From Ga0077555 sp033764055 (GTDB lineage Bacteria; Pseudomonadota; Alphaproteobacteria; Rhizobiales; Hyphomicrobiaceae): a stretch of DNA of 64,000 nt. The DNA lies in NCBI GenBank assembly GCA_033764055.1, contig JANRJI010000129.1, positions 62,001 to 126,000 of the forward strand, in the 5' to 3' direction. The notes below the pieces were generated by a model. The model saw nothing but the letters and a program-made list of their open reading frames with translations, ran no database searches and was not told the DNA's origin. Positions 27,954-37,286 of the stretch are shown here, in pieces (positions within the stretch are counted from its first letter, which is position 1; every line of letters begins with the position of its first letter). The translations under genes and the position numbers were made by a program.

Positions 27954-28733
27954 TCACCGCGCTCTGACGTTCGGATCGAAGGGCGGGACCACGGGCCGCT
28001 CGGGGTGCCAGTCCGGGAGCAGCTCGGTGATGATGCCGGCCTTGTGGACGTGGAACAGCTGATAGCCACTGAGCCAGAGCGCGCCGGGCTCGGTGAAATA
28101 GCCGGCGCATTCCAACATGCTCAGGAACTCGACGGCGATCCCCCCTTGCCGCAAGAGGCGGATGTAGGTCTGGGTCGCCTTCTCCGACGGCACGTTCGTC
28201 ATGGGCCCGCAGCCACCATGCAGCAGCCATACGCTGGCGGAACTGGCGATCCGACGACGCCCCTGCATGAAGATGGGAATGCAGCTCGACAGACATTTGC
28301 GGCCATGACCGATGCGGGTCTCGAGCCGGAAGCGCGAGGCGGCGCGCAGCAAAGTCTCGATGGCGGCGACGGCCTGGGCGAGCGAGCCGCCCTCACTGTC
28401 GAGATCGAGCATCAGCCTTTCGGTGTCGGGGGGCAGGGAGGCGACGATCTCGGCGAGATTCTCAGCCATCGGATAGGCGATGGGGCCCTGGTAGGCGACC
28501 ACCGCCGCCGGCCCGGCTACGGACGTTTCCGGTGCGACGATGGTGACCGTGAACCCTGGCCGGTTGACAGGCTCGCTGGCCCGAGCCGTCCCCGGGGAGA
28601 GGACGCTGAGCATTGCCAAGACCGAGGCCGCGATCAGTATTCCGTCCCTGCGCGAACAGCCCAGCAACGTGCTCACTCCCGATCCCGGTCGGCGGATGGC
28701 GAGATTGCGTCCGCGCGACCATTCTCTCGTCAT
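27954..28733 (-). CDS. exported ClpP/crotonase-fold protein
   Basis: A 259-residue protein with an N-terminal hydrophobic segment (about 32-50) that looks like a signal peptide or anchor. The order LDLDSEGGSLAQA, CLSSCIPIFMQG and VWLLHGG (nucleophile region Ser149/Ser150, His172) resembles the periplasmic ClpP-like family of COG3904. The N-terminal basic 28 residues before the hydrophobic segment make a later start possible. Proteolytic activity is not established for this family. It precedes no clear partner; DUF1036 and glycerate kinase lie upstream on the same strand, separated by 76 bases. Confidence 0.75.
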   Translation of the reverse strand: MTREWSRGRNLAIRRPGSGVSTLLGCSRRDGILIAASVLAMLSVLSPGTARASEPVNRPGFTVTIVAPETSVAGPAAVVAYQGPIAYPMAENLAEIVASLPPDTERLMLDLDSEGGSLAQAVAAIETLLRAASRFRLETRIGHGRKCLSSCIPIFMQGRRRIASSASVWLLHGGCGPMTNVPSEKATQTYIRLLRQGGIAVEFLSMLECAGYFTEPGALWLSGYQLFHVHKAGIITELLPDWHPERPVVPPFDPNVRAR

Positions 28734-28809
28734 GGGCCGCGGCCGATGTTGCGTCGGATCAAGACGCAGGTTGCCCGGGCGTGGCCGCTCGAAGCCAGGA
28801 TCGCCGCAC

Positions 28810-29277
28810 TCACCGCTCCTTCAACACCTCGGCGGGGTCGTTGAGGCGGATGGTCCAGTCGCGCTGGTCGTTGGTGTCGACCTCCATGAAGCCGGCGCGG
28901 TTGTGGCCGCGGCTCTCGCACTCGGTATTGCCGCGGATGGTGAAAGCCTTGTCGGCGGTGCACATCTCGGTCGGACCCGACCACTCGCCGCCGCGATCGT
29001 AGTCGATAGCGTAGACATAATAGAACCGGCTCGCCAGCTTGCCCTTGAGCAGCGTCTCGCACGTCTGGCCGCCGATGGTCCACCAGCCTTCCGTCGTCCA
29101 GCCGCTGCCATCCTGGTAGCCGAGGGCGACGCCGACGCGGCCGGGAGTCGAATTGCACAGCCTGAGGTCGGCCCTTGCGGCGCCGGTCGTGCAGAGCATC
29201 AGGATGCCCAGCGTCAGGGCCGTTGCATAGCCTCGCATGCAAGGCCATTGCGCACGTCTCACCGCATTGCGGCTCAT
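28810..29277 (-). CDS. DUF1036 exported protein
   Basis: A 155-residue protein with a signal peptide (hydrophobic around 20-34, then ARADL) and a single DUF1036 domain. Its early LRLCNSTPGRVGVALGY and GWWTIGGQTCETLL segments are the most conserved part of the family. Several Cys residues may form disulfides in the periplasm. Function unknown; the family is widespread in alphaproteobacteria and sometimes duplicated. Its ATG overlaps the stop codon of the glycerate kinase gene by 4 bases, so it is translationally coupled to it. Confidence 0.88.
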   Translation of the reverse strand: MSRNAVRRAQWPCMRGYATALTLGILMLCTTGAARADLRLCNSTPGRVGVALGYQDGSGWTTEGWWTIGGQTCETLLKGKLASRFYYVYAIDYDRGGEWSGPTEMCTADKAFTIRGNTECESRGHNRAGFMEVDTNDQRDWTIRLNDPAEVLKER

Positions 29278-30599
29278 CGGATCGGGTCCACCAGGATCGC
29301 GCGGAAGTCGTTGACGTTGGTATGGGTCGGGCCGCGCCGGACGAGGCAGCCGACCGCGTCGAGGAAGGGCGTCGCATCGTTGTTGTCGAGCGCGCGCGTG
29401 GCATCGAGATGGCGCGCGCGGGCTGCAGTGACAGTCTCGCCCGAGACGATGGCGCCGGCTGGATCGGTGACATGCCCGCCACCGCCGTCAATGCCGTCGG
29501 TATCGGCCGCGATCGCGGCGATGCCGGTGGCCCCGTCGAGCGCAATGGCCAGGGCCAGGGCATACTCCTGCGCCCGTCCCCCACGGCCATCCCGATTCCT
29601 CACGGTGACCTCGAGCTCGCCGCCCGAGAGGATGGCGACGCGATCTCCCCGCGCCAGGGCGCAGCGGGCGAGCCTCGCGTGCTCGACCGCGACCTCGCGC
29701 GCCTCGCCGGTCACCTTGTCGCCGAGATCGACCACCGTGTAGCCGGCAAGCCTGGCCCGGGCCGCGGCCTGATCCAGGGCCGCCCGCGGTGTCGCGATGA
29801 TGCGATATTCGGCGCATGCGAAGGCCCGGTCGCCGGGCTTCGGTGTCTCGTTGGCCGGATCGGCCAGCGCCAAAGCCACGGTTTCGGGCACGTCGAGCCC
29901 GAGGGCCGCCATGCGCGGCGCGCGGCGGGCGAGAACTGCCCTGGCATCGGCGAGCGTGGTCGGATCGGGCACGGTCGGGCCGGAGCCGATCGTGGCCGGG
30001 TCGTCGCCGGGAACGTCCGAGATGGCCAGGGTGATGATACGGCGGGCGCCGGCAGCAGCGCGAGCCAGGCGCCCGCCCTTGATGGCCGACAGATGCCTGC
30101 GGACGGTGTTCATCTCGTGGATGTCGGCGCCGCATTTGAGCAGGCCGCGGGTGAGTGCGGTCTTGGCCGCGAGGTCGATGCCCGCAGGAGCCGCCCATAG
30201 CGACGAGGCGCCGCCCGATAGCAGCACCAGAACGACGTCGTCGGGTTCTGCGGTAGCCGCAAGTCGCAACGCCTCCGTGGCAGCGCGTCGGCTGCCATCG
30301 TCGGGGGTCGGATGGCGGCCTTCGATCAGCGTCAGGTGCCCCGGACGGCCGCCGGGCAAGGCGTCGGCGTAGCCGTAGGGCGGCGTCAGGCAGCCGCTGA
30401 CGCGATCGAGCTCACCGAGGCCCGCATAGTGACGCTCGGCGACGTCGGCCATGGCGGCTGCGGCCTTGCCGGCGCCGAGGATGATCAGCCGACCGCCGTC
30501 GGGCACCGACGGCAGGTGGCCGGCGAGGCAGCCCTCGGGATGGGCAGCGTGGACGGCGGCCTCGTAGAGCTCGGCGAGCAATCGGCGCTGGTCGGCCAC
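29274..30599 (-). CDS. gckA: glycerate 2-kinase (MOFRL family)
   Basis: A 441-residue kinase of the GckA/TtuD type, which phosphorylates D-glycerate to 2-phosphoglycerate (serine cycle and tartrate/glyoxylate routes). Seen directly: IILGAGKAAAAMADVAE near the N-terminus, VLVLLSGGASSLWAAP, NTVRRHLSAIKGGRLA, the ISDVPGDDPATIGSGPTVPD block, and the C-terminal MOFRL domain (LSGGELEVTVRN..GRGGRAQEYAL). The GTG at 30599 with GAGGGAG upstream is chosen because the longer frame runs into the divergent gene. It overlaps DUF1036 by 4 bases and is divergent from the N-formylglutamate amidohydrolase gene with 127 bases between. Confidence 0.92.
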   Translation of the reverse strand: MADQRRLLAELYEAAVHAAHPEGCLAGHLPSVPDGGRLIILGAGKAAAAMADVAERHYAGLGELDRVSGCLTPPYGYADALPGGRPGHLTLIEGRHPTPDDGSRRAATEALRLAATAEPDDVVLVLLSGGASSLWAAPAGIDLAAKTALTRGLLKCGADIHEMNTVRRHLSAIKGGRLARAAAGARRIITLAISDVPGDDPATIGSGPTVPDPTTLADARAVLARRAPRMAALGLDVPETVALALADPANETPKPGDRAFACAEYRIIATPRAALDQAAARARLAGYTVVDLGDKVTGEAREVAVEHARLARCALARGDRVAILSGGELEVTVRNRDGRGGRAQEYALALAIALDGATGIAAIAADTDGIDGGGGHVTDPAGAIVSGETVTAARARHLDATRALDNNDATPFLDAVGCLVRRGPTHTNVNDFRAILVDPIR

Positions 30600-30726
30600 G
30601 TTCGGAAAGCTCCCTCGGTCGGCGTCGCATGCCTGCCGTTCGAAGCCAAACCCTTTGCCGGCAGGTCTGCCGCACCTATAGTCCCTCGCCGTGCCGACGA
30701 CGAGCCCCGAGCGACAGCCCTCCACG

Positions 30727-31854
30727 ATGTCCATCATCACCGCAGTCGAAGCCGAGAGCCATACGGTGATCGCCGGTCGCGCCGACCGCGGGCTCGTCAT
30801 CCTTTGCGACCACGCCAGCAACTGGCTGCCGCCCGAGTACGGCACGCTCGGGCTCGAACCGGCGCAGCTGAGGCGTCACATCGCCTATGACATCGGCGCC
30901 GAGGCGGTGGTGCGGGGCCTCGCTCGACGGCTCGGCGCCCCGGCCGTGCTGTCGCGGTTCTCGCGGCTACTGATCGACCCCAATCGGGGCGATGATGATC
31001 CAACCCTCGTCATGCGTCTCTCGGATGGCGCTGTGGTGCCGGGCAACCGGCATCTCGATGCGGCGGAGCGGGAGCGGCGGATCGCGCGTTTCTGGCGGCC
31101 GTATCACCAGGCCATCGCAACCGTCATCGACGGCTGCGTCGCCACGGGAGTGCCACCGGCGATCCTTTCGGTCCACAGCTTCACGGAAAGCTGGAAGGGC
31201 GCGCCCCGGCCGTGGCATGTGGGCATCCTGTGGGACAGAGACCGGCGACTTGCGGTGCCGCTGCTCGACGCCTTCCGGGCCGAGCACGACCTGATCGTCG
31301 GCGAGAACCAGCCCTATCCCGGCAGCTACGAAGGCGATTGCTGCTGGCAGCACGGGGTCGAGCGCGGGCTCGCCTGGGCCATCGTCGAGATCCGCCAGGA
31401 TCTGATCCGCGACACCGCGGGACAGGCGCGCTGGGTGGATCGCGTCGCCCGCATCGTTGAAACGGTCGGGGCGAGACCCGATCTCCATCTTGTTGGATCG
31501 CAAGCTTCCCACGTCACTCGCTCCGGAGACAAGCTCATGACGCTCACCGACCGCTTCGACCCGAGGACCGAGATCGAGCTCGAGGCCGCCGCCTTCCGCC
31601 GCCTCGTCCAGCATTTGCGCCAGCGCACGGACGTGCAGAACATCGACATGATGAACCTCACCGGCTTCTGCCGGAATTGCCTCTCGAACTGGTACCAGGA
31701 GGCCGCCAAGGAGAAGGGGCTCGCCATTGGCAAGGATGAGGCGCGAGAGATCGTCTATGGCATGCCCTACGACGCGTGGCGCAAGCAGCACCAGACCGAG
31801 GCGAGCCCGGAGAAGAAGGCCGCTTTCGAGGTCAATCGGCCGAAGGATCATTGA
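30727..31854 (+). CDS. N-formylglutamate amidohydrolase fused to DUF1244
   Basis: A single 375-residue frame. Residues 1-260 are an N-formylglutamate amidohydrolase: ILCDHASNWLPP, HIAYDIGAE, SRFSRLLIDPNR, SVHSFTESW and NQPYPGS are conserved zinc and substrate blocks. The enzyme ends histidine degradation by releasing formate from N-formyl-L-glutamate. Residues 271-375 are a DUF1244 domain (FRRLVQHLRQRTDVQNID and GFCRNCLSNWY), usually a stand-alone protein of about 100 residues whose gene commonly follows this one. An ATG at 31537 has GGAG 8 bases upstream, so the DUF1244 part may also be made separately. No hut genes are nearby. Confidence 0.9.
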   Translation: MSIITAVEAESHTVIAGRADRGLVILCDHASNWLPPEYGTLGLEPAQLRRHIAYDIGAEAVVRGLARRLGAPAVLSRFSRLLIDPNRGDDDPTLVMRLSDGAVVPGNRHLDAAERERRIARFWRPYHQAIATVIDGCVATGVPPAILSVHSFTESWKGAPRPWHVGILWDRDRRLAVPLLDAFRAEHDLIVGENQPYPGSYEGDCCWQHGVERGLAWAIVEIRQDLIRDTAGQARWVDRVARIVETVGARPDLHLVGSQASHVTRSGDKLMTLTDRFDPRTEIELEAAAFRRLVQHLRQRTDVQNIDMMNLTGFCRNCLSNWYQEAAKEKGLAIGKDEAREIVYGMPYDAWRKQHQTEASPEKKAAFEVNRPKDH

Positions 31855-31908
31855 CCGGAGCGCTGCCAGCAACTGCGACCTCGGTGCCGCAGGCGAGGGA
31901 GACCGACC

Positions 31909-32568
31909 ATGACCGCGCCGACCAATCGGCACTTCATCTACTTCGCCGATCCGATGTGCTCCTGGTGCTACGGCTTTGCGCCGGTCATGGCGAGCCTCGC
32001 AGCGCACTTTGCGGGGCGCTTGCCCGTCCGCCTCGTCATGGGTGGGCTGCGGGCCGGCAACCGCGAGCCGATGCGCGACAAGGACCGGGCCTACATCCGT
32101 GATGCCTGGGCGCGTGTCGAGGAGGCCTCCGGCCAGCCGTTCGACCTTTCGTTCTTCGATCGGGCGAGCTTCACCTACGATACCGAGCCCGCCTGCCGCG
32201 CCATCGTCACCATGCGGCGGCTGGCGCCGCAGCAGGCCCTCGCCTTCAACGCCCGCGTGTCCTCGGCCTTCTACGGCCACAACCGGGACATCACGCAGGA
32301 CGAAGTGCTGGCGGATGTCGCTGCCGAGGCCGGCATGGAGCGGGCCTCGTTCCTGGCCGAGTTGCAGAGCGAGGACGCTCGCAACGAGACCTTCGGCGAT
32401 TTCCTGATCGCCAAGCAGACCGGTGTCGAAGGCTTTCCGCTCCTTGCGGCCGGCACCCAGGCGACCGGCTATGCCCTCGTGACGCAGGGTTTCCGCCCCA
32501 TCGACGGCCTGGTCGATGCCATCGAGGACTGGCTCGCGAAGGGAGCGCCGGTGACGGCTCGATCGTAG
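31909..32568 (+). CDS. DsbA-family (FrnE-like) oxidoreductase
   Basis: A 219-residue thioredoxin-fold protein of the DsbA family without a signal peptide, hence probably cytoplasmic like FrnE and 2-hydroxychromene isomerase relatives. The active-site motif DPMCSWC places Cys17 and Cys20 near the N-terminus. The helical insertion and the cis-Pro loop (TGVEGFPLLAA) are normal. It lies 54 bases after the FGase-DUF1244 gene with GGGAGA in its leader. A role in disulfide or stress response is possible; the substrate is unknown. Confidence 0.9.
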   Translation: MTAPTNRHFIYFADPMCSWCYGFAPVMASLAAHFAGRLPVRLVMGGLRAGNREPMRDKDRAYIRDAWARVEEASGQPFDLSFFDRASFTYDTEPACRAIVTMRRLAPQQALAFNARVSSAFYGHNRDITQDEVLADVAAEAGMERASFLAELQSEDARNETFGDFLIAKQTGVEGFPLLAAGTQATGYALVTQGFRPIDGLVDAIEDWLAKGAPVTARS

Positions 32569-32575
32569 CAGCCGG

Positions 32576-34234
32576 GTGCCCCGACGGGCGACGGTCTTGA
32601 CGCGCGTCAAGCTGCGGCCGGGCGATCGCATTAAACAGGACGGGGCCTTCATTCGTCGAGGATCGGCCATCGAGGACCAGTGGGAGATCATTGAGTTCCT
32701 GAGCAGGCCGGACGCCTACGGCGGGCGGGGCGCGACCGGCATAGTTGGTGTCGATCATCGTGAGACGCACGGCGCTCACGTTTTTCTCGCTGGTCCTTTC
32801 GCCTGGAAGATCAAGCGGAGCGTGCGCTTCTCCTACATGGACTTCTCGACGCTCGAGCGGCGCCGGACGACCCTGGTGCGCGAGCTCGAGCTCAATCGAC
32901 GGTTTGCGCCGGACCTGTATCTCGGTCTCGTCGCCGTCACCCGACAGGATGACGGTAGCCTGTGTCTCGGCGGCGATGGTACGGCCGTCGAATGGGCCCT
33001 GCAGATGCGGCGCTTCGACGAGGCCGATCTTCTGGACGCACGCGCGGCGCGCGGACCTTTCGATGATGCGCTCACGAAAGCCCTCGCCGATGCGGTCGTC
33101 GAAAGCCACAGCTGCGCGGAGCCGCAGCTCGGTCCCGGTGCCGCTCAGCGCATCGCCGCAGTGCTCGATGGCGTCACCACGCCCCTCGCCGGATTGGCAC
33201 CGGTGCTCGCCAGCACCGATGTCGCCGCATTTCGCGAGGCGGCCTCACGGCACCTCGGCGAAGCAAGCGGTGTGCTCGAGCGGCGCGGCCTCGCCGGCCA
33301 CGTGCGCCGCTGCCATGGCGACCTCCACCTGGGCAACATCGTGGTCTGGCATGGGAAGCCGACGCTATTCGATGCCCTCGAGTTCGATGAGACCCTGGCC
33401 ACCATCGACACGCTCTACGACTTGGCTTTCCTGCTGATGGATCTGCTGCATCGGGGGCAGAAGGAGGCGGCCAGCCTCCTCCTCAGCCGATATCTATGGC
33501 GGCGCGACGAATCGCTGGACATCGAAGGGCTGAAGGCGCTGCCGCTGCTGCTCGCAATCCGGAGCGCCATTCGTGCGCTGGTTGGGGCGCAGCGCGCTGC
33601 GCAACTCCAAGGCGACCGGGCGGCGGATCGGCAAGGCTCCGACGCAGAAGAAGCCCGCCGCTATCTCGAAGGCGCGACGTCGCACCTGTCGGTGAAGCCA
33701 GCCCGGCTGGTCGCCGTGGGAGGGCTCTCCGGCACGGGCAAGTCGACGCTTGCCGCGGCCCTGGCGCCAAGCATCGGGCATGCACCCGGAGCGCTGCACC
33801 TGAGGTCGGATCTCGAGCGGAAATCCATGCTCGGTGTCGGCGAGACCGAGCGGCTCGATGCCCGGCACTATGCGCCGGAGGTTGGCCGCGAGGTTTATCG
33901 GCGGCTGCTGGGCAAGGCGCGGCTCGCTCTGGCGGCAGGCCACTCGGTCATTGTCGATGCTGTGTTCGCGCACGTCGAGGAGCGCATCGCAGCGGCGCAA
34001 ACGGCACATAGTGTCGGCGCGCCGTTCGACGGCCTGTGGCTCTCGGCGCCGTGCGAGGCACTGCTCGAGAGGGTGGCGGCACGGCGCGGTGATGCCTCCG
34101 ACGCCACTGCTGCGGTGGTCTTGCGGCAGCTCGAGCAGGACTTGGGAGCCATCGACTGGTGGACGATCGACGCCAGCGGTGGCGCGTCGGAAACTCTCGC
34201 TCGCGCCGGAGCTGTGCTAGGGTGCGGCGCCTGA
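32576..34234 (+). CDS. two-domain APH-like kinase / P-loop kinase
   Basis: A 552-residue fusion. The N-terminal half (about 55-340) is a COG2187-type aminoglycoside-phosphotransferase-like kinase, with the catalytic-loop motif HGDLHLGNIV starting at His247 and a following LFDALEFDE metal site. The C-terminal half (about 375-545) is a COG0645-type P-loop kinase, with Walker A GLSGTGKST at 383-391 and RSDLERK after it. Substrate unknown; other proteins of this layout are annotated only as bifunctional kinase. The GTG start at 32576 is uncertain. It follows the DsbA-family gene by 7 bases. Confidence 0.88.
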   Translation: MPRRATVLTRVKLRPGDRIKQDGAFIRRGSAIEDQWEIIEFLSRPDAYGGRGATGIVGVDHRETHGAHVFLAGPFAWKIKRSVRFSYMDFSTLERRRTTLVRELELNRRFAPDLYLGLVAVTRQDDGSLCLGGDGTAVEWALQMRRFDEADLLDARAARGPFDDALTKALADAVVESHSCAEPQLGPGAAQRIAAVLDGVTTPLAGLAPVLASTDVAAFREAASRHLGEASGVLERRGLAGHVRRCHGDLHLGNIVVWHGKPTLFDALEFDETLATIDTLYDLAFLLMDLLHRGQKEAASLLLSRYLWRRDESLDIEGLKALPLLLAIRSAIRALVGAQRAAQLQGDRAADRQGSDAEEARRYLEGATSHLSVKPARLVAVGGLSGTGKSTLAAALAPSIGHAPGALHLRSDLERKSMLGVGETERLDARHYAPEVGREVYRRLLGKARLALAAGHSVIVDAVFAHVEERIAAAQTAHSVGAPFDGLWLSAPCEALLERVAARRGDASDATAAVVLRQLEQDLGAIDWWTIDASGGASETLARAGAVLGCGA

Positions 34235-34360
34235 AGGTCGGCCCACTGTCCTGACATCTGGCCTAGGTTTCCCAAACTACTCGCAAATCCAGTGCTTCTA
34301 ACGTATCCTCCGGCGCCGGCAGCGGTACGGCTGGATACGGGCTCCAACCCCCGCCCCCCG

Positions 34361-36391
34361 ATGCCAAGGCAAGACCCATTGAGCGAGCAGCACCCGCTGG
34401 AGACCCGATACCAGATCGCCCTCGAGGCCGGACAGGTCGGTATCTGGACATGGGACCGGTCGACCGGCGATATCGTCTGGGACGCTTCTGCGCGCGAGAT
34501 CATGGGCTTGGCGCCGGATGCCAGGCTCGGCCTCGAAAAGCTCGTGGCGATGATCCACGCCGAGGAGCGCTCCATGGTCCAGGCCGCACTCGCGACCGCC
34601 TGCGACCCGGAAGGGAACGGGCTGCTCGAGTTCAATTGCCGTGTCTTGCCTCCAGCCGAAGGTGGCGAGCGGTGGATCAAAGTCCTGGGCCGCGTCGAAG
34701 CCGACGCCGCCGGTCCGGTGCGGATTTGTGGCGCGGTTCGGGACATCTCCGAGCTGCGTTGGGCCGAGGTTCAGGCCGGCCGTCTCGAGGCGGGTCTGTG
34801 GGCGATCGTCTCGATCGCGGCGGATGCGATCATCTCTCTCGACGAGCGGCTGCGTATCACGCTGTTCAATGACGGTGCCGAGCGGATGTTCGGCTATACG
34901 CGCGACGAGATGATCGGCGAGCCGCTGGACGCCTTGATACCGGCCCGGTTCCGGCCGTCGCACGCCCACCACGTCAAGCAGTTCGGAGCCGGCGGCACCG
35001 TCTCGCGACGGATGGCTGAGCGGGCCGAGATCTATGGGCAGCGTAAAGACGGGGCGGAGTTCCCCGCCGAAGCGTCGATTTCACATGTCGAGATCGGTGG
35101 CGAGAAAATCTACACGGTCGTGATGCGGGACGTGTCGGAAGGCAAGCGCGCCCTCGATCAGCTGGCCTTGAGCCGTGCCGAGCTCGAGCAGCGCGTGGCG
35201 GAGCGCACGGCAGCGCTCAAGGCTGAGATGCAGCGGCGCGAGGAGACCCAGGCGCAGCTGGTGCGAACCCAGCGGATGGAGGCCTTCGGGCAGCTCACGG
35301 GCGGAATTGCACACGATTTCAACAATCTACTGACGGTGATCACCGGCAACCTCGAGTTGCTCGAGATGCGGCTCGAGGACGAGCGGGCGAAGGCGCTGCT
35401 GAAGCGCGCCCATGATGCGGCAGAGATGGGCGCGCGGCTCACGTCGCGCCTGCTGACGTTCGCGCGGCGGCGTCAGTTCGCACCCGCCATGCTGGACCTC
35501 AACGAGCAGGTGATGGGCATGGTCGACCTGCTCCGGCGTACGCTCGGCGAGCACATTGACCTGAACGCCCGGCTGGCGCCCCGGCTGTGGCGCGTCCGGT
35601 CCGATCCGAGCGAGGTCGAGAACGCCGTACTCAACCTGGCAATCAATGCGCGCGACGCCATGCCTCACGGCGGTCGCCTGATCATCGAGACTGCCAACGT
35701 CGAGGCGGGAGAAGGCGAGATCGGTGCCATCGGCAAGCTGGCGGCCGGCGCCTACGTGCGGCTCTCGGTCTCCGATACCGGGCACGGCATGCCGCCGGAC
35801 GTTCTGGTGCGTGCCTTCGAGCCGTTCTTCACGACCAAGCAGCCGGGCAAAGGCACCGGCCTCGGCCTCAGCACGATCTACGGCTTTGCCCAGCAGAGCG
35901 GCGGCACGGCGACGATTTACAGCGAGGCCGGCATCGGCACCACCGTCAGCCTCTACTTACCGCGCGCCGCGGATGCGGGGGCGCCGACGCTCCCCGTCCA
36001 GGAGGCGGAGATCCCGCCGGCAAAGGGCGAGCTGGTTCTTCTTGTCGAGGACAACGCCGAGGTGCGGGAGGTGACGGGAAGCCGCCTGGCGGAGCTCGGC
36101 TATCGGGTTGTGGAGGCCGAGAGTGGGCCCGCGGCCCTCGCTGTCCTCGGTCGGACGCCTGGCATCGATATCGTGTTCAGCGATATCGTGATGGCGGGCG
36201 GGATGTCCGGTTTCGATCTGGCCGAACGCGTGGCTGCCGGATGGCCGGGTGTGAAGCTGTTGTTGACGTCCGGTTTCGCCGACGAGGTGCTGCGGGGGCG
36301 AGGCAGGCCCGGCCAGAACCTGCCTATTCTTACCAAGCCCTACAGCCGCAGCGAGCTCGCGCGGGCGTTCCGACGGCTGCTCGACGGCTGA
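34361..36391 (+). CDS. PAS hybrid sensor histidine kinase/response regulator
   Basis: A 676-residue soluble hybrid kinase. Two PAS domains lie at about 15-130 and 145-255; a coiled-coil-prone link leads to a HisKA domain with phospho-acceptor His318 in GGIAHDFNNLL. An HATPase domain follows (NLAINARDAMPHGG, DTGHGMPP and GKGTGLGLST). The REC domain has its acceptor Asp608 in SDIVM. No transmembrane segment is seen, so the signal is sensed inside the cell. The ATG at 34361 is a guess; the frame is open from 34292. It is convergent with the OmpR-type regulator and stands next to a FixK-like gene and the cco operon. Confidence 0.92.
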   Translation: MPRQDPLSEQHPLETRYQIALEAGQVGIWTWDRSTGDIVWDASAREIMGLAPDARLGLEKLVAMIHAEERSMVQAALATACDPEGNGLLEFNCRVLPPAEGGERWIKVLGRVEADAAGPVRICGAVRDISELRWAEVQAGRLEAGLWAIVSIAADAIISLDERLRITLFNDGAERMFGYTRDEMIGEPLDALIPARFRPSHAHHVKQFGAGGTVSRRMAERAEIYGQRKDGAEFPAEASISHVEIGGEKIYTVVMRDVSEGKRALDQLALSRAELEQRVAERTAALKAEMQRREETQAQLVRTQRMEAFGQLTGGIAHDFNNLLTVITGNLELLEMRLEDERAKALLKRAHDAAEMGARLTSRLLTFARRRQFAPAMLDLNEQVMGMVDLLRRTLGEHIDLNARLAPRLWRVRSDPSEVENAVLNLAINARDAMPHGGRLIIETANVEAGEGEIGAIGKLAAGAYVRLSVSDTGHGMPPDVLVRAFEPFFTTKQPGKGTGLGLSTIYGFAQQSGGTATIYSEAGIGTTVSLYLPRAADAGAPTLPVQEAEIPPAKGELVLLVEDNAEVREVTGSRLAELGYRVVEAESGPAALAVLGRTPGIDIVFSDIVMAGGMSGFDLAERVAAGWPGVKLLLTSGFADEVLRGRGRPGQNLPILTKPYSRSELARAFRRLLDG

Positions 36392-36404
36392 GCCTTGATG
36401 GCGG

Positions 36405-37145
36405 TCAAGGCCGAGCGACGTCCACTGCGAATACATATCCTACGCCGCGAACGGTCTTAATCAGTCGCGGCGTGTCGGGAGACTCTTCGATCTTGCGCCT
36501 GAGGCGCGCGACCAGGGAATCGATCGACCGGTCGAGAGGCGACCAGTCATGACCCTTGAGCAGATCCATGATGTTGTCGCGCGACAGAACCCGGGACGGG
36601 CGCTTGACGAACATGGCGAGCATGTTGAACTCCGCTGTGGTCAGCTCGCGCAACTCGCCACTGCGGAGGCGCAGCTCCCGGCGGGCGATGTCGAGCGTGA
36701 AGCCTTCGAAGGCGTAGGCCTCGCCCGAGGTCGGCGCTGGAGTCGCGCTTTCGGCAGTGCCGCCGCCGTCGTAACGGCGCAGCACCGCGCGAATGCGGGC
36801 CAGCACCTCCCGGACATGGAACGGCTTGGCGATATAGTCGTCAGCACCCAGCTCGAGACCGACGACGCGGTCGATGGTGTCGCCCTTGCCTGTGATCATG
36901 ACGATCGGCACGTTGCACTGCGCCCGGATGCGACGTGCGAGCTCGAGCCCATCGTCGCCCCCCAGGTTGAGATCGAGCGTGACGAGGTGGGGTGTCGAGC
37001 CGGAAAGCCGGCTGAGGGCCTCGCCGGCAGTCGCCGCCTCAGTCACCACGTAGCCTTCGAGCTCGAAGCAGTCGCGCAACAGCGCTCTCACGGGCTCCTC
37101 GTCGTCCACCACGAGAATGTGCCGCTGGCTATTCCCGCAAGGCAT
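36405..37145 (-). CDS. OmpR-family response regulator
   Basis: A 246-residue two-domain regulator. The receiver has the acidic pocket Asp14/Asp15, acceptor Asp58 in VTLDLNLGG and Lys107 in IAKPF. The C-terminal winged helix has LTTAEFNMLAMFVKRPSRVLSR and VARLRRKIEESPDTPRLIKTVRGVGY (described by its ends). It therefore binds DNA as a phosphorylation-dependent dimer. It is convergent with the hybrid kinase, 13 bases apart; partner kinase and targets are unknown. The divergent neighbour is the Crp-type gene, 141 bases away. Confidence 0.93.
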   Translation of the reverse strand: MPCGNSQRHILVVDDEEPVRALLRDCFELEGYVVTEAATAGEALSRLSGSTPHLVTLDLNLGGDDGLELARRIRAQCNVPIVMITGKGDTIDRVVGLELGADDYIAKPFHVREVLARIRAVLRRYDGGGTAESATPAPTSGEAYAFEGFTLDIARRELRLRSGELRELTTAEFNMLAMFVKRPSRVLSRDNIMDLLKGHDWSPLDRSIDSLVARLRRKIEESPDTPRLIKTVRGVGYVFAVDVARP

Positions 37146-37286
37146 AGGGGAGGGCTCCCTTCCATGTGACGGCTCCTGGTAGCCTCTTACACTTTCTCAC
37201 AATCGGTTACCAACCTGCCATGAGCGAGTTTCCGCGACCCCTTCTAGTGCCCCTCGACAAGAAGACAGGCACCGCAGGGGTCAACC

